Source of the DNA: Endozoicomonas sp965261315
Lineage (GTDB): Bacteria; Pseudomonadota; Gammaproteobacteria; Pseudomonadales; Endozoicomonadaceae
Direction of reading: 5' to 3'
NCBI GenBank assembly: GCA_965261315.1
Contig: CBDHDM010000006.1
Coordinates: 1 to 64,000 of the forward strand
Length of the DNA: 64,000 bases
Part shown: positions 16,920-26,343 of the stretch, one piece after another
How positions within the stretch are numbered: the first letter of the stretch is position 1
Layout: each line of letters begins with the position of its first letter
Translations under genes and position numbers: made by a program
Notes under the pieces: model-generated
Database searches by the model: none
What the model saw: the letters and a program-made list of their open reading frames with translations, nothing else
What the model was told of the DNA's origin: nothing

Positions 16920-17035
16920 TATACCGTGTCCAGTTGAGTGTACTTGCTGGACACGGTTTACCGTTTTCATAACCTACTGATCTGCCATGTCCAGTAAAGT
17001 TATTACTGAGCAATTGGACAGGCTGTCCATCTGAG
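16920..17035. promoter_or_regulatory. probable recombination (res-like) site of the serine recombinase
   Basis: CCGTGTCCAG (16924-16933) and CTGGACACGG (16947-16956) form a perfect 10-bp inverted repeat around 13 bases. A second, looser pair, TGTCCA near 16987 and TGGACA near 17021, follows. Serine resolvases bind such inverted half-sites just upstream of their own gene, and these lie 50-160 bp before the recombinase start. They may double as its operator. Confidence 0.5.
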
Positions 17036-17081
17036 TCTAGTTTTTCTTTTACTCAAATAAGATGTAAAAGGAAGCAGTAAC

Positions 17082-17642
17082 GTGAAAGGCCAGAATGTCG
17101 GATACATCCGGGTCAGCAGTCTTGACCAGAACACCGCCCGCCAGCTCGATGGCATTGAAGTAGATACCTTCTTTGAAGATCATTGCAGCGGCAAGGACAC
17201 CAACCGGCCTCAATTAAAAGCCTGTTTGCGCCACCTTCGGAAAGGTGACCGATTACATGTTCATTCCATAGATCGCCTTGCTCGTAGCCTTAAAGACCTT
17301 CAGGAATTGGTGGAAAGCCTGACCGAACAGGGTGTCAGCGTCCAGTTCCATAAAGAAAACCTGATCTTTTCCGGTGACAGTAACCCCATGCACAAACTGA
17401 TGTTCCAGATGATGGGGGCCTTTGCCGAGTTTGAACGGAGTATGATCCGAGAGCGACAGCGGGAAGGCATTGCGGCTGCCAGAAAGCAGGGGAAGCAGAT
17501 CGGAGCAAAACCGAAGCTGTCTTCTGAGCAGGTTGATGAGCTGAGAAGGCGGGTAGCTATTGGTGATCAGAAGAAAAGCCTGGCGCAGGAATATGGTATT
17601 AGCAGGCAGACGCTGTACAACCTGATGGCTGGTACAGACTGA
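17082..17642 (+). CDS. serine recombinase (resolvase/invertase family)
   Basis: A 186-residue Tn3-resolvase/DNA-invertase type recombinase. Residues 1-140 are the catalytic domain with the nucleophile Ser in GYIRVSSLDQNTARQL, Arg motifs in SIDRLARSLKDL, and the E-helix MMGAFAEFERSMIRERQREG. The C-terminal 45 residues form a Hin-type helix-turn-helix (QKKSLAQEYGISRQTLYNLM). Full length and in frame. It lies next to the truncated dGTPase and decayed toxin-antitoxin genes and may belong to a former transposon or plasmid. Inverted repeats upstream probably form its site. Confidence 0.93.
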   Translation: MKGQNVGYIRVSSLDQNTARQLDGIEVDTFFEDHCSGKDTNRPQLKACLRHLRKGDRLHVHSIDRLARSLKDLQELVESLTEQGVSVQFHKENLIFSGDSNPMHKLMFQMMGAFAEFERSMIRERQREGIAAARKQGKQIGAKPKLSSEQVDELRRRVAIGDQKKSLAQEYGISRQTLYNLMAGTD

Positions 17643-17754
17643 CTATGAATTGACTGGATTTTTCTGCTCGCTTTTTCGTTCCGGCGAGCGAAGCCTGATT
17701 TTTCTTTCGTAGATGTCCGGGACAATAGTTAATACCGGAAGGCTAAAGTCAGAC

Positions 17755-18066
17755 CTACTTTTGCTGTTGGACGGGCTCTATACGGTCAATGTCATCCTGC
17801 TCTGCCTGTTGCACTTTGAGCAGGTCCCATCGTTGTTGCAGGTTCAGCCAGAAGTCTGCTGACATGCCAAAAAAGCGGGCAAGGCGAAGGGCAGTGCTGG
17901 GGGTGAGCCCCCGTTTGCCATTGACCAGCTCATTGACCCGCTGATAAGGGACATGAATCATCAGGGCCAGCTCTTGCTGGGTGATATTCATTGGCAGTAA
18001 AAACGCTTCCCGCAGCATTTTGCCAGGGGGAGTGGGCGCTCGGTTGGTTGGAATGCGTGTCATCAT
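17755..18066 (-). CDS. higA: HigA-type antitoxin (orphan)
   Basis: A 103-residue XRE-family antitoxin. TPPGKMLREAFLLPMNITQQELALMIHVPYQRVNELVNGKRGLTPSTALRLARFFGMSADFWLNLQ is spread over residues 12-78 and is the standard HigA signature, with the helix-turn-helix at about 30-50. HigA neutralises the RelE-fold mRNA nuclease HigB, normally encoded just upstream. Here only about ten C-terminal codons of higB remain, still overlapping the higA start. The antitoxin therefore has no partner in place, though it may still repress its own promoter or cross-neutralise. Confidence 0.92.
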   Translation of the reverse strand: MMTRIPTNRAPTPPGKMLREAFLLPMNITQQELALMIHVPYQRVNELVNGKRGLTPSTALRLARFFGMSADFWLNLQQRWDLLKVQQAEQDDIDRIEPVQQQK

Positions 18067-18110
18067 AGCCTCCTATGGTAATCCGTGATTTCAATATCAG
18101 CCGGGACAGA
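18063..18110 (-). pseudogene. higB: C-terminal remnant of higB toxin
   Basis: Directly upstream of higA, the minus strand reads ADIEITDYHRRL-stop, with the stop overlapping the higA ATG pair. D-x-E-I-x-D-Y-H is the usual C-terminal end of HigB toxins. Further upstream no HigB sequence is recognisable and only about 200 bases separate it from the next gene, too little for the 92-residue toxin. So the toxin body is deleted. Confidence 0.6.
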
Positions 18111-18277
18111 GCCGCTTGGTTTAAAGTAGTCCAGTCAATGCAGGCAAGAGGGCTAATACCGGTCAGAGGTGTGGTGTGAAAATCAAGCCGTTGCTTTTCC
18201 TGTCGATTGACTTGTCATCCTATACATGATGATGTCTACTTACGCCCGCAAACGTTAGAAAGAACAAGGAGAGGGGG

Positions 18278-18973
18278 ATGTCATCGTTGATTGGTGTCGG
18301 GCTTTACCATGTCACTGAAGCTTCGGTACTGACGGGTATTCCGGCCCGGAAAATCCGCAGTTGGATGCGGGGTTATGAGCCAGGTAGCCGGAAAAAGCAG
18401 CCACCCCTATGGCACTCCCAGGTCAATGCTGACTGTGCGGATACCATCAGCTTTCAGGATCTGCTGGAGATACGGTTTGTCAATGCATTCCTGCGGTATG
18501 GGGTTTCACTGCCAGCCATTCGTCAGGCTGCCGGGCATGCCAGAGAGTTTTTTCACCAACCCTACCCATTCACCTGCAGACGCTTCCAGACGGACGGACG
18601 AAGTATTTTTGCCACGGTAAAAGAGGTTACAGGCGATGATGGTCTGGTCGATCTGGTCAAAAAGCAGAATGTCTTTAACAGGGTGATAAAGCCTTCTCTG
18701 TACACCGGTATTGAGTATGATGGCGCTGAAAATAACGCGCTTCGCTGGTTTCCTGTGCTGAACAGTAAGAAGATCGTACTTGATCCTGAACGATCCTTTG
18801 GTAAGCCAGTAATCACTGAAGCAGGCATTACGACTGAAGTGATTTTTCACAGCTGGGTAGCAGAAGGTGAGAATGCCCGTATGGTGGCAAGTCTCTATGA
18901 TATTGATGTTGCGTCAGTGAATGCAGCCGTTCAGTTTGAGCAAAGGATTGCCGCCGGTGAAGTACCTCATTGA
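18278..18973 (+). CDS. VapB45-like antitoxin: MerR-type N terminus plus DUF433
   Basis: A 231-residue protein. The N-terminal half resembles a MerR-like helix-turn-helix (YHVTEASVLTGIPARKIRSWMRG). The C-terminal part has the DUF433 pattern FGKPVITEAGITTEVIFHSWVAEGENARMVASLYDIDVASVNAAVQFEQRI (residues about 172-225), used by antitoxins of PIN-like DUF5615/VapC45 toxins. A good ribosome site (GGAGAGG) precedes the ATG. The stop overlaps the start of the toxin frame, the usual TA coupling. The antitoxin looks complete while the toxin is not. Confidence 0.75.
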   Translation: MSSLIGVGLYHVTEASVLTGIPARKIRSWMRGYEPGSRKKQPPLWHSQVNADCADTISFQDLLEIRFVNAFLRYGVSLPAIRQAAGHAREFFHQPYPFTCRRFQTDGRSIFATVKEVTGDDGLVDLVKKQNVFNRVIKPSLYTGIEYDGAENNALRWFPVLNSKKIVLDPERSFGKPVITEAGITTEVIFHSWVAEGENARMVASLYDIDVASVNAAVQFEQRIAAGEVPH

Positions 18974-19185
18974 TAACAATCTGCCACCTAAACTGGCTCA
19001 TGCCATTCGTGAACTCTGCTTCTATGACAAAAGCATTGAAGTCCATGCTCTGGCAGATAAATTCAAACCCTGTACCAAAGAGGATCGTTTTAAAAAAGGG
19101 GATGCTGAGAAAGAAGCGCTGCGACGAAGTGGGCTTACCGTTTTCTTCCTGGCGAAGCAGTGGTCACAAGAGCAGTACTCATCTA
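18957..19185 (+). pseudogene. VapC45-like PIN-domain toxin, internally deleted and truncated
   Basis: A GTG start at 18957 inside the antitoxin end gives VKYLIDNNLPPKLAHAIRE, the DUF5615/VapC45 opening with the first PIN Asp. After FKPCTKE the frame jumps to DRFKKGDAEKEALRRSGLTVFFLAKQWS, which in full-length relatives lies about 20 residues further on, so the middle part with other acidic residues seems deleted in frame. Beyond about 19185 the frame (to 19250) enters the antisense of the next gene remnant and family sequence ends. The toxin is probably dead. That about 20 residues are missing is estimated from memory of the family. Confidence 0.55.
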
Positions 19186-19504
19186 TTGGTAATAGAGCTG
19201 AACCAGAAAATTTCCATCCTACCCTTGAGAAGACTCGCTCAAGCTCGTGAGTCAACTCGGGCTTTTTTAGCAGCATTTCTTCACAACATATAGACGCGAT
19301 CTTACCCTGCATCTGCTGATCAAGAGACTTTAATTGTCTATCAATTGCACTGAGCAGTTGGGATTTATCTGTTCTTCCAGACTGCTCTATATGTGACAGG
19401 TTAGACATATTAAGGTCTGCATAACCAACAATTAGCTTAATCTCAGCAAATGAAAATTTGTCCGACAAGCAGGATCTGATTGGTCCCCATGGTATTTGTT
19501 GCAT
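19185..19504 (-). pseudogene. unrecognised protein, C terminus lost
   Basis: From ATG 19502-19504 the frame encodes MQQIPWGPIRSCLSDKFSFAEIKLIVGYADLNMSNLSH (given here as a continuous description of residues 1-38), then GRTDKSQLLSAIDRQLKSLDQQ and ELERVFSRVGWKF. This is an all-helical, intracellular domain that I do not recognise; the style resembles small effector-associated adaptor domains of defence systems, a weak impression. After about FSGSALLPIDEYC the frame runs antisense to the toxin remnant, so the original C terminus was lost at the same junction near 19185. Confidence 0.4.
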
Positions 19505-19582
19505 TACTGAACTTTCCTGTATTTGTGCAGTCTGCAGCAAGCAGAGCACTACCAAAATAGCGAATCGAACTGGTGTTGCTCG

Positions 19583-19885
19583 TTATCCCAAGTGCGCTAG
19601 CGCCACCTTTATGTGATCAGGTGTAAACATCTGACTTTTCCGTTTTGACCAGTTGTTATTGTCTCCAAAACTGGAGATAAAATGATTTTCCATATTCTGG
19701 AGTAGGAGGCGAAGGTTATTAGCATAGGGGCCGTAATAAAGGGTCCCAAAGTCCAGTTGCAGATCTTTACCTTGTTCCTGCAGTAGATAAGCCAGCTTTT
19801 GAACTTCCAAAAAGCTCAGTCGGTAATCGAACCGGCGATAATGCTGCATCAGTAGAATCAGCAAAGCATGAGTACGGGACATCAA
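19583..19885 (-). pseudogene. DarG-like antitoxin, C-terminal region only
   Basis: A 100-residue frame: HALLILLMQHYRR.DYRLSFLEVQKLAYLLQEQG, LDFGTLYYGPYANNLRLLLQNMENHFISSFGD. The LLEVQKLxYFLQ, YGPYA.NLR and M.GHFISGYGD blocks are those of the C-terminal domain of DarG, the ADP-ribosylglycohydrolase antitoxin of DarT. The N-terminal macro domain, which removes ADP-ribose from DNA, and the DarT toxin are absent. Its start overlaps the end of the upstream metalloprotease gene, so it was possibly captured into the restriction operon. It might be a free-standing antitoxin-like protein instead of a remnant. Confidence 0.6.
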
Positions 19886-20583
19886 ACCTCAACCCCCAAC
19901 CGCTCAACCTCTTCATGGCAGCGTTCCCAGTCCGGGTAATGCTGCTGCACCAGCTTCCAGAAGGCCTGGCTGTGGTTCTTCTCGACGGTGTGGCACAGCT
20001 CATGGACGATGACATAATCCAGCACGGAAGGAGAGAGCTCCATGCATTGCGGGTTAAACTCCAGCACATTCTGATCCGAGCAGCTGGCCCACCGGCTGGG
20101 GAATTTGAACAGACCAACGCCATTGCCAGCAAGGCCAGTCTGTCGCTCCCAATGACGCACCCGTGGGAAAAGTTTGTCCTTGGCCCGCTGGCGGAAGAAA
20201 GCTTCTCTGGCGCCGTCCAGCAGCGACCGGGAAACGCTGTCGCCTTCCGGTGACTGAATCAGAAAACGACTGTGGTTAAAACTGATCACTGCCTTATCCA
20301 GTTCCAGAGCCGGAACCACCTGGCAGTAGTACCAGCGCCCCCGGTAGAGCAGGCGGCTGCCGGTCATCCAGGTATCCTTTAATGGCCGGTTGACTGACCG
20401 CAGGCGATCTCTGATCCATCGGGCGCGTTGGCGAATCAGCTCCACCTTTTCAGCATCCGAAACAGCAGGGCCACGCAGCAAGACCGGTTTACCCCGTTCC
20501 ACGGTGACATAGTGGTGCTTCAGATCGGGTTCTTCACTGAACTCCCATTGAATGGCAGTGGTGCCGTACTGGTAGACTGGCAT
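19882..20583 (-). CDS. YgjP/DUF45-family zinc metallopeptidase-like protein
   Basis: A 233-residue protein with the YgjP (DUF45, WLM-type) pattern: RQRARWIRDRL in the N-terminal half, LFKFPSRWASCSDQNVLEFNPQCMELSP in the middle and the gluzincin motif VIVHELCHTVEKNHSQAFWKLV near residues 190-210 (HELCH, with a downstream His). It starts at the base where hsdR ends (20583), so it belongs to the type I restriction operon; this neighbour is frequently linked to hsd genes. The substrate is unknown. Confidence 0.85.
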   Translation of the reverse strand: MPVYQYGTTAIQWEFSEEPDLKHHYVTVERGKPVLLRGPAVSDAEKVELIRQRARWIRDRLRSVNRPLKDTWMTGSRLLYRGRWYYCQVVPALELDKAVISFNHSRFLIQSPEGDSVSRSLLDGAREAFFRQRAKDKLFPRVRHWERQTGLAGNGVGLFKFPSRWASCSDQNVLEFNPQCMELSPSVLDYVIVHELCHTVEKNHSQAFWKLVQQHYPDWERCHEEVERLGVEV

Positions 20584-23500
20584 CAGTTATTCATCAAGAT
20601 ATCAAACACGGCAGCACTGTGCTGGCGGCTGGTGGTCATATCCCAGCCTGCCAGCCCCTTCAGGGTATTGCGGATCTGCTTTTTCATGTCCGGATGAATT
20701 TCCTTTTTCTCCTTCCAGATAGGGCTGGCCAGAATGGTACTGAGCATGGGGTCGGCAAACAGTGCGCGGGTCCATTGTCTGGCCAGATCTTCACTACTGT
20801 CTCCCGCCAGTTCGGCATTAAGATAGTCAAAAACCCCCACCTTCGCCGGTGTTTCAAAACCGGCACTGCTGGCCCCGGCATTGCGCTCATTAATACGCTG
20901 GATAAACAGATCCAGTTGCCGCAGGAACTCAGCCTGTTCCACACGGCCTTCTTTTTCTTTGGCCAGCAGTCGGTTGAGTTCCTCCTGCAACTGGCCATAA
21001 AAGCCGGGGTTCTTCTGCAGGCCTGTGCGGATGGTTTCCTTAAGCTGATTCTTTTTGCGCAGTGCCAGGCTGCCGGCACCTTGTAGCCGCTTTAGCCGAT
21101 CCATCTCTTTGGTGTCGAAGATCGAGACCTCTTTGCACAACAGACTGCGGACTTCATCGGCTTCCACATGGTCGTCGAGCAGTTGCTGGAGCAGGGCGGA
21201 TTCCAGCTGGTTCAGCGGGCCTTTGTAAGCCGCCTGTGGCAACTTGTTGCGCAGCGCCATTTTGATTTCGCCCAGAGTTTTGAAGTAGGGCTTATAACGG
21301 GCGCCGCGCTCATCCGGCAGCACGACATCCAGTCGTTTATTAAACTCGGTAAAGGCCGCCAGAAAGTCTTCCACCGCATCCAGTCGTTTATCCGGGTCAA
21401 GCCACAGGTCGGCATCGGTCTTATAAGCTTCCGGTGCTTTTATCAAATCATGCTTTTTCGGCAGCAGCGACAGCACTTTCTGCAGTGCCGCTTCCAGCTT
21501 CGGCAGCTCGCTGTTGATGTCCGTCCATATCTGCTCCTGTTGAACGTCGCCACCGTAAATCTCCAGGGCATGGTCGAGGGCATCAACAACGCCGTAATAG
21601 TCTATGATGTACCCGGCATTCTTGCCTTTACGGGTCCGGTTTACCCGGGCGATGGCCTGCAGCAGCGTGTGCTCCTTCAACGGCTTGTCCAGATAGAGGG
21701 TGCTGACGATGGGCGCATCCCAGCCGGTCAGTAGCATATCGGAGACAATCAGCAGCCCGATATTGTTGAACCGGGTTTCCTGATCGGTGTTCTGCGCTTC
21801 ATCACCGTAGGTTTTTTTAAACAGTTCGTTGACCAGTTGGGGGATTTCATCAGAGGGCACAGCCACCGGGGTTTTGCCTGCCTTCTGTTCGGCCCGCACC
21901 CGTTCTTCAATGGTTTGCAGCGGTTTGTTGACCTGATAGATGGCGGCAGCTTCCTGCACCTGGTCAACACCGGTGCGACTATCGGTCATGCTGCCGAGGG
22001 AAATCACCACCCGGCTCTCAAAGGTTGCCTGCCCGGTTGCCTGCCGCTCCGCCATTATGGCATCCAGGGTATCTTTGTAGCGCACCGCCATCTCCCGGCC
22101 ATTGCACACCAACAGGCCTTTAAAGCCCCGTGGTTTAACACTGGTGAGAAAATGTTCCACCAGATGCCGGGCATTCTCGCTGATGCGACCTTTCGCCGAG
22201 CGTCGTCTTTTCAGCAGTTCCTGTCGCAGCTTTGCCTGACGGCCTTCGTCTACTTTGCCGAACTGCTTTTTAAAGGCGGCATCCAGTTCCGCTTTCACCG
22301 TCTGCTCGCTGATGCCTTCCAGGTACTTGATGGGCAGGGTTGCACCATCGGCCACGGCTTCATCCAGCCGGTAGGTGTCGATGTAGTCACCAGCCCCGAA
22401 TTCGCTCAGGGTATTGCGGTCTTTCTTCGAGATGGGGGGTACCGGTAAAGGCGACAAACTTGGCCTTGGGTAAGCTGGCGCGCATAAACGCTGCCAGAAA
22501 CCCGTACTGGCTGCGATGGGCTTCATCCACCATGACGTAGAAATTAGGTTTGTTGCTCAGTACCCGAAAGTCCACTGCCTCACGGCTTTGCTCCGCCCAT
22601 TTGGGTGGCAGGGGATTGCCGTTATTGTCTAACACGCCAAACTGACTGTTTTTGTCCGTACAGATGAAAAACTGGCCGTCCTGATGGATGCGGCGCACCC
22701 TGGTTCGGTTTAACCCATTCTCCGCCTCTTCATCGTCGGCTGAGGCTGGTGTTAGCGGTTTGCCATCCCGTTCCTGAAACTTCTGGACAGTGCTGGTGAA
22801 AATGCCGCCATAATCGTTGGAAAGCATCTGTTCCAGTCCCGCCACCGAAGGCGCTTTCATCGGGCTCAGGCCGATATTGCGAAAGGTGTTACTGATCTGC
22901 CGGTCCAGGTCAGTACGGTCGGTAAGTACAAGGATACTGGGGTTACCCAGGCCGGTGCTCGGTGCCCGCAGCAATCGCGCCAGATACGCCATGGTCAGTG
23001 ATTTGCCGCTGCCCTGAGTATGCCAGACTACACCCCCTTTATCGTCTTTGGTCAGTCGCGTTAAGGCTTTGTTGACCGCCCGCCACTGCTGATAGCGGGG
23101 CAGCTTTTTCAGGGTGCGGCCATCCTCCAGTTCAAACAGCACAAAATGGCTGACCAGTTGCAGAAAGCGGGAGGGTTCAAACAACGCCCAGAGCAGGCGC
23201 TGCTGTTCGGTGATTGGCTCATCGCTAAGGGCACTAACCCGCTGTTCTTCTTCTGGCTCAAGACGATAACGGAGGTAGAAGGCTTCCGGCGTAAAGATCG
23301 CTCCGTACAATCCTTCATTGCGGTTAATGGCCACGCAGACCTGATTGTAGAGAAAGTGGCGGGGGTGGCTGTTCTGGTAGCTCAGTAACTGCTGAATGCC
23401 CTGACTGATCTTAACGTGGCTGGCCTTGCATTCGATAATGGCCAGCGGGACGCCATTGATAAACAACAGCAGGTCCGGCTTGAACCGGTCACCCTCACTG

Positions 23501-23940
23501 TTGCTGCCCACGTATTGATCCACCACATGAAAGGTGTTGTCTAACACGTTGTCAGGGTTGAAAAAACGAACACTGCGAAGGCGGCCATCATTGTCTTTAA
23601 TCTGAATATTGCCCTGATGGACGACGTTCTGCCAGAACGATTCGTTAGCGGCCATCAGCGGCTCGGAAGAAGCACCGGCAGAGGCAAACCCGGCGCCGAA
23701 CTGGCGCAGCTCCCGCAGTGCCGTTTCCACACTGCCACTCACATCGGCAAGCCAGGGGTTCAGGGCCAGCAGGCGATCACGGAGAATATCGGTCAGCAGG
23801 GGCGGCAGGTGGCGGTGTTCCTGTTGCAGGCCAACGAACTTGCCGGGCAGATGGGTATAGCCCAGGGTTTCCAGCCAGTGGATGGCGGGGCGTTCTACGC
23901 CTGTCAGCTCCGGAGCGCTGCTTTGTCTGTCGACATCCAT
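20583..23940 (-). pseudogene. hsdR: type I restriction endonuclease subunit R, frameshifted
   Basis: HsdR translocates DNA and cuts it. The first frame (23940 to 22440) holds the PD-(D/E)xK nuclease core (PDLLLFINGVPLAIIECKASH), Walker A HTQGSGKSLTMAYLARLL and the DEAH box MVDEAHRSQYG, ending FVAFTGTP then off-frame HLEERPQ. The second frame resumes ISKKDRNTLSEFGAGDYIDTYRLDEAV and runs to 20583 with LLTGWDAPIVSTLYLDKPLKEHTLLQAIARVNRT (helicase motifs V-VI). The join is a run of six G (22434-22439; C on the coding strand); five would restore the frame. Total length about 1100 residues is usual. The restriction subunit is off as sequenced; slippage or error in the run could restore it. Confidence 0.93.
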
Positions 23941-24992
23941 TATTTTTCATCCTGTTTTCCGAGCCAGGCTCGGGCGCTGCGACTGGCCTGCTGCAGACGA
24001 TGCTCCAATGCTTCTTTGGATGGTATAGCGGTCAGGTAGTCCGCCACATGGATGCCGCTTTTATCCAGTTCCAGCAGTTCCACCTCGGGATCGTTCTTTC
24101 CACTGCAAAGGATAATGCCCAGCGGAGGGTTTTCATCGGGTTCCTGTTCGTATTTCGCCAGCCAGCGCAGGTAGAGTTCCATCTGCCCCTTGTACTCCGC
24201 TTTGAACCGGCCCACCTTTAAGTCAACTGCCACCAGGCGTTTGAGCTTGCGGTTGTAGAAGAGCAGGTCGATGTAAAAATCGTCATTGCCGATCTGGATG
24301 CGATGCTGGCGACCGATAAAGGTGAAGCCCGTACCCAGCTCCAGCAGAAACTGTTGGATATCCCGGAGAATGGCGTCTTCCAGGTCTTTTTCCAGCCAGG
24401 TGTCATTGAGTTTCAGAAAGTCCAGAACGTAAGGGTCTTTGAGTACCATGCCCTCATTAAACCGGCCTTGTTCCCGTAACATGGTGAGTTCTTTGACGAT
24501 GGTCATCTCCGGCTTTCTGGAGATGGCCGTTCTTTCAAACAGCAGTTTGTCGATGCGGTCATCCAGAGTACGCACAGACCACCGTTCCTGAATGGCCATG
24601 GTCTGGTAAAAATCCCGTTTCAGCGAGTCGTCAACCGCAAGCAGCAGTACAAAGTGGCTCCAGCTCAATTGTGCAGACAGTGTCTGCACAATCTGCTGAT
24701 CGGGGTACAGTTCGGCAAAGCGTACCATCTGGGCCAGGTTCCGTTTGGACCAGCCCCGGCCAAAATCAGCGGTAAGTTGTCTGGCCAGGTCGGCAATCAC
24801 CTGCTTGCCGTATTCGGCCCGCTCGCCGTTCAGCACCTCCGAATGAATGCGCTGCCCCACCTGCCAGTAGAGCAGGGTGAGTTCGGCATTAACGGCCACC
24901 GCAGCCCGCTGGCGGGCGGACTGGATCAGCTCTTTCACTTCACCAAGCAATTGCGGGTTGTCAGGTGATGACGGCGGTGCGCTTTGGGTCAT
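23940..24992 (-). CDS. DUF1016/YhcG-family PD-(D/E)xK nuclease
   Basis: A 350-residue protein. The N-terminal DUF1016 helical domain (about 10-160) has LLYWQVGQRIHSEVL, ADLARQLTADFGRGWSKRNLAQMVRFAELYP and QLSWSHFVLLL. The C-terminal nuclease domain has GTGFTFIGRQHRIQIGNDDFYIDLLFYNRKLKRLVAVDLKVGRFKAEYKGQM, containing the catalytic D...DLK. YhcG proteins are often found inside type I hsd operons. It overlaps both hsdS (4 bases) and hsdR (1 base), so it is a true operon member. Its role in restriction is not established. Confidence 0.92.
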   Translation of the reverse strand: MTQSAPPSSPDNPQLLGEVKELIQSARQRAAVAVNAELTLLYWQVGQRIHSEVLNGERAEYGKQVIADLARQLTADFGRGWSKRNLAQMVRFAELYPDQQIVQTLSAQLSWSHFVLLLAVDDSLKRDFYQTMAIQERWSVRTLDDRIDKLLFERTAISRKPEMTIVKELTMLREQGRFNEGMVLKDPYVLDFLKLNDTWLEKDLEDAILRDIQQFLLELGTGFTFIGRQHRIQIGNDDFYIDLLFYNRKLKRLVAVDLKVGRFKAEYKGQMELYLRWLAKYEQEPDENPPLGIILCSGKNDPEVELLELDKSGIHVADYLTAIPSKEALEHRLQQASRSARAWLGKQDEK

Positions 24993-26323
24993 TGGCAGCT
25001 GGACTCCTGTTCTGTGGTTACCCGGAGCTGGCCGGTGAGCAGTTTTTGCATCAGGCCTTTTTTGAGGTGTTGGGTTTGGTTTTTTTTCCGTGAGAGGTGA
25101 TCAATTTTCCGGTTGACGGAGGTTAACACCGCCATGATTTGACGTTGTTCTTCAAGAGGTGGAAGTAGAACCGAAAAAGCTTTGAGCTGTGAAGAGTTGA
25201 TGCTGGCCAGGTTGGTGGTTTGTTTGGCACAGCTTAGAAAGTATTTCTTACCGAGTTCACTACCTGACAGGCTGGATAGGTAGCTTGGAAGAAGCCTGCT
25301 GGCATTGCACCGTACTGCAAAAACATGATTCTGATGTAAACATGGTGCTATTTGTCCAGACCAGATGTCGCCACGACCCAACTTGTCCAGATCGCCACCT
25401 TCAGTCATAAGAACATCGCCTGGCTGGAGCAAGTAACGATCAATCTGTGATCGTTCAATATCGATTAGTTTGATTTCGTTAAGATCCAGATAGCCATCTT
25501 TTACGTTTGCGACGCGCAGATAAGGCAGTGAGATTGGGTCTTTCAGGTTTGTTTTACCCTTGGCTACACCGGTTCTGACAGTTGCCAAGTCAAAAAGCGG
25601 AATGATATCCCACCCAGCCGGAATCCTCCCAAGCTCGCTATCCTTGAACTCGGTATGGGGCTGCCAGTGACCGTTTGCATCTCGGGTGCCTATGCCCTGG
25701 GAAAAGAGTCGTTGCATCAGCCCTTTCTTCAGGGTGCGGGTGGCGGTGATTTTCCGGTCGATCAGGTCCAGCTTGTTATCGACGGCGGAAAGGATGCTGG
25801 CGATTTTTTGTTGTTCGCAACGAGGTGGAACAGGGATTTGAAATGCCTTGATTCTTGTTAAAGCAAGTTTAGGTTGCGCGTTGTTTGTGGATTCAGCACT
25901 AATAAGGTTTTGAATTATCTCGGATGATAATACGTAATAAAGAAAGCCTTGTGATATACGGATATTAGTTATTTTGTTTGCGTTTTCAGTAAGGTTGGCA
26001 CCGTCTAATGATTCAGGAACAAACCCAATAATCCCTAACGTGCCAGCAACGGAAATGAAAAGGTCATTACGAGAAATCGTATATTGGGCTATTTTTTTTT
26101 GGATATGTTCAGGTACGTAGCGTATGTCGTCTAAACAAACACCACCGTTAACCATGTCACTTACTCTGATATATGGATAAGGTGTTGGCTGATCAACTAG
26201 CAATTCACCTTTTGGTAGTCGCTTACCGCCTTTAACGTCAGCAATATCTCCTATGGTAGCTATTTGCCAGTCACAGGGTATTTCTAAAACTGGATGTATT
26301 TTTAATTCAGAAGGTTGTGCCAT
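24989..26323 (-). CDS. hsdS: type I restriction-modification specificity subunit S
   Basis: HsdS recognises the split target and docks two HsdM copies. From ATG 26321-26323 it is 444 residues with two target recognition domains, each ended by a conserved helix: LPKGELLV...PPRCEQQKIASILSAVDNKLDLIDRKI..TLKKGLMQRLFSQG and LPYLRVANVKDGYLDL...PPLEEQRQIMAVLTSVNRKIDHL..LKKGLMQKLLTGQ. The repeated QQKIAxxL.SVD..ID and LKKGLMQ blocks mark the central and distal conserved regions. The open frame extends 79 codons further upstream, but that part translates a palindromic repeat and not protein. Recognition domains are variable, so the target cannot be predicted. Confidence 0.93.
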   Translation of the reverse strand: MAQPSELKIHPVLEIPCDWQIATIGDIADVKGGKRLPKGELLVDQPTPYPYIRVSDMVNGGVCLDDIRYVPEHIQKKIAQYTISRNDLFISVAGTLGIIGFVPESLDGANLTENANKITNIRISQGFLYYVLSSEIIQNLISAESTNNAQPKLALTRIKAFQIPVPPRCEQQKIASILSAVDNKLDLIDRKITATRTLKKGLMQRLFSQGIGTRDANGHWQPHTEFKDSELGRIPAGWDIIPLFDLATVRTGVAKGKTNLKDPISLPYLRVANVKDGYLDLNEIKLIDIERSQIDRYLLQPGDVLMTEGGDLDKLGRGDIWSGQIAPCLHQNHVFAVRCNASRLLPSYLSSLSGSELGKKYFLSCAKQTTNLASINSSQLKAFSVLLPPLEEQRQIMAVLTSVNRKIDHLSRKKNQTQHLKKGLMQKLLTGQLRVTTEQESSCQ

Positions 26324-26343
26324 CACGCTACCTCGACCTGTGA

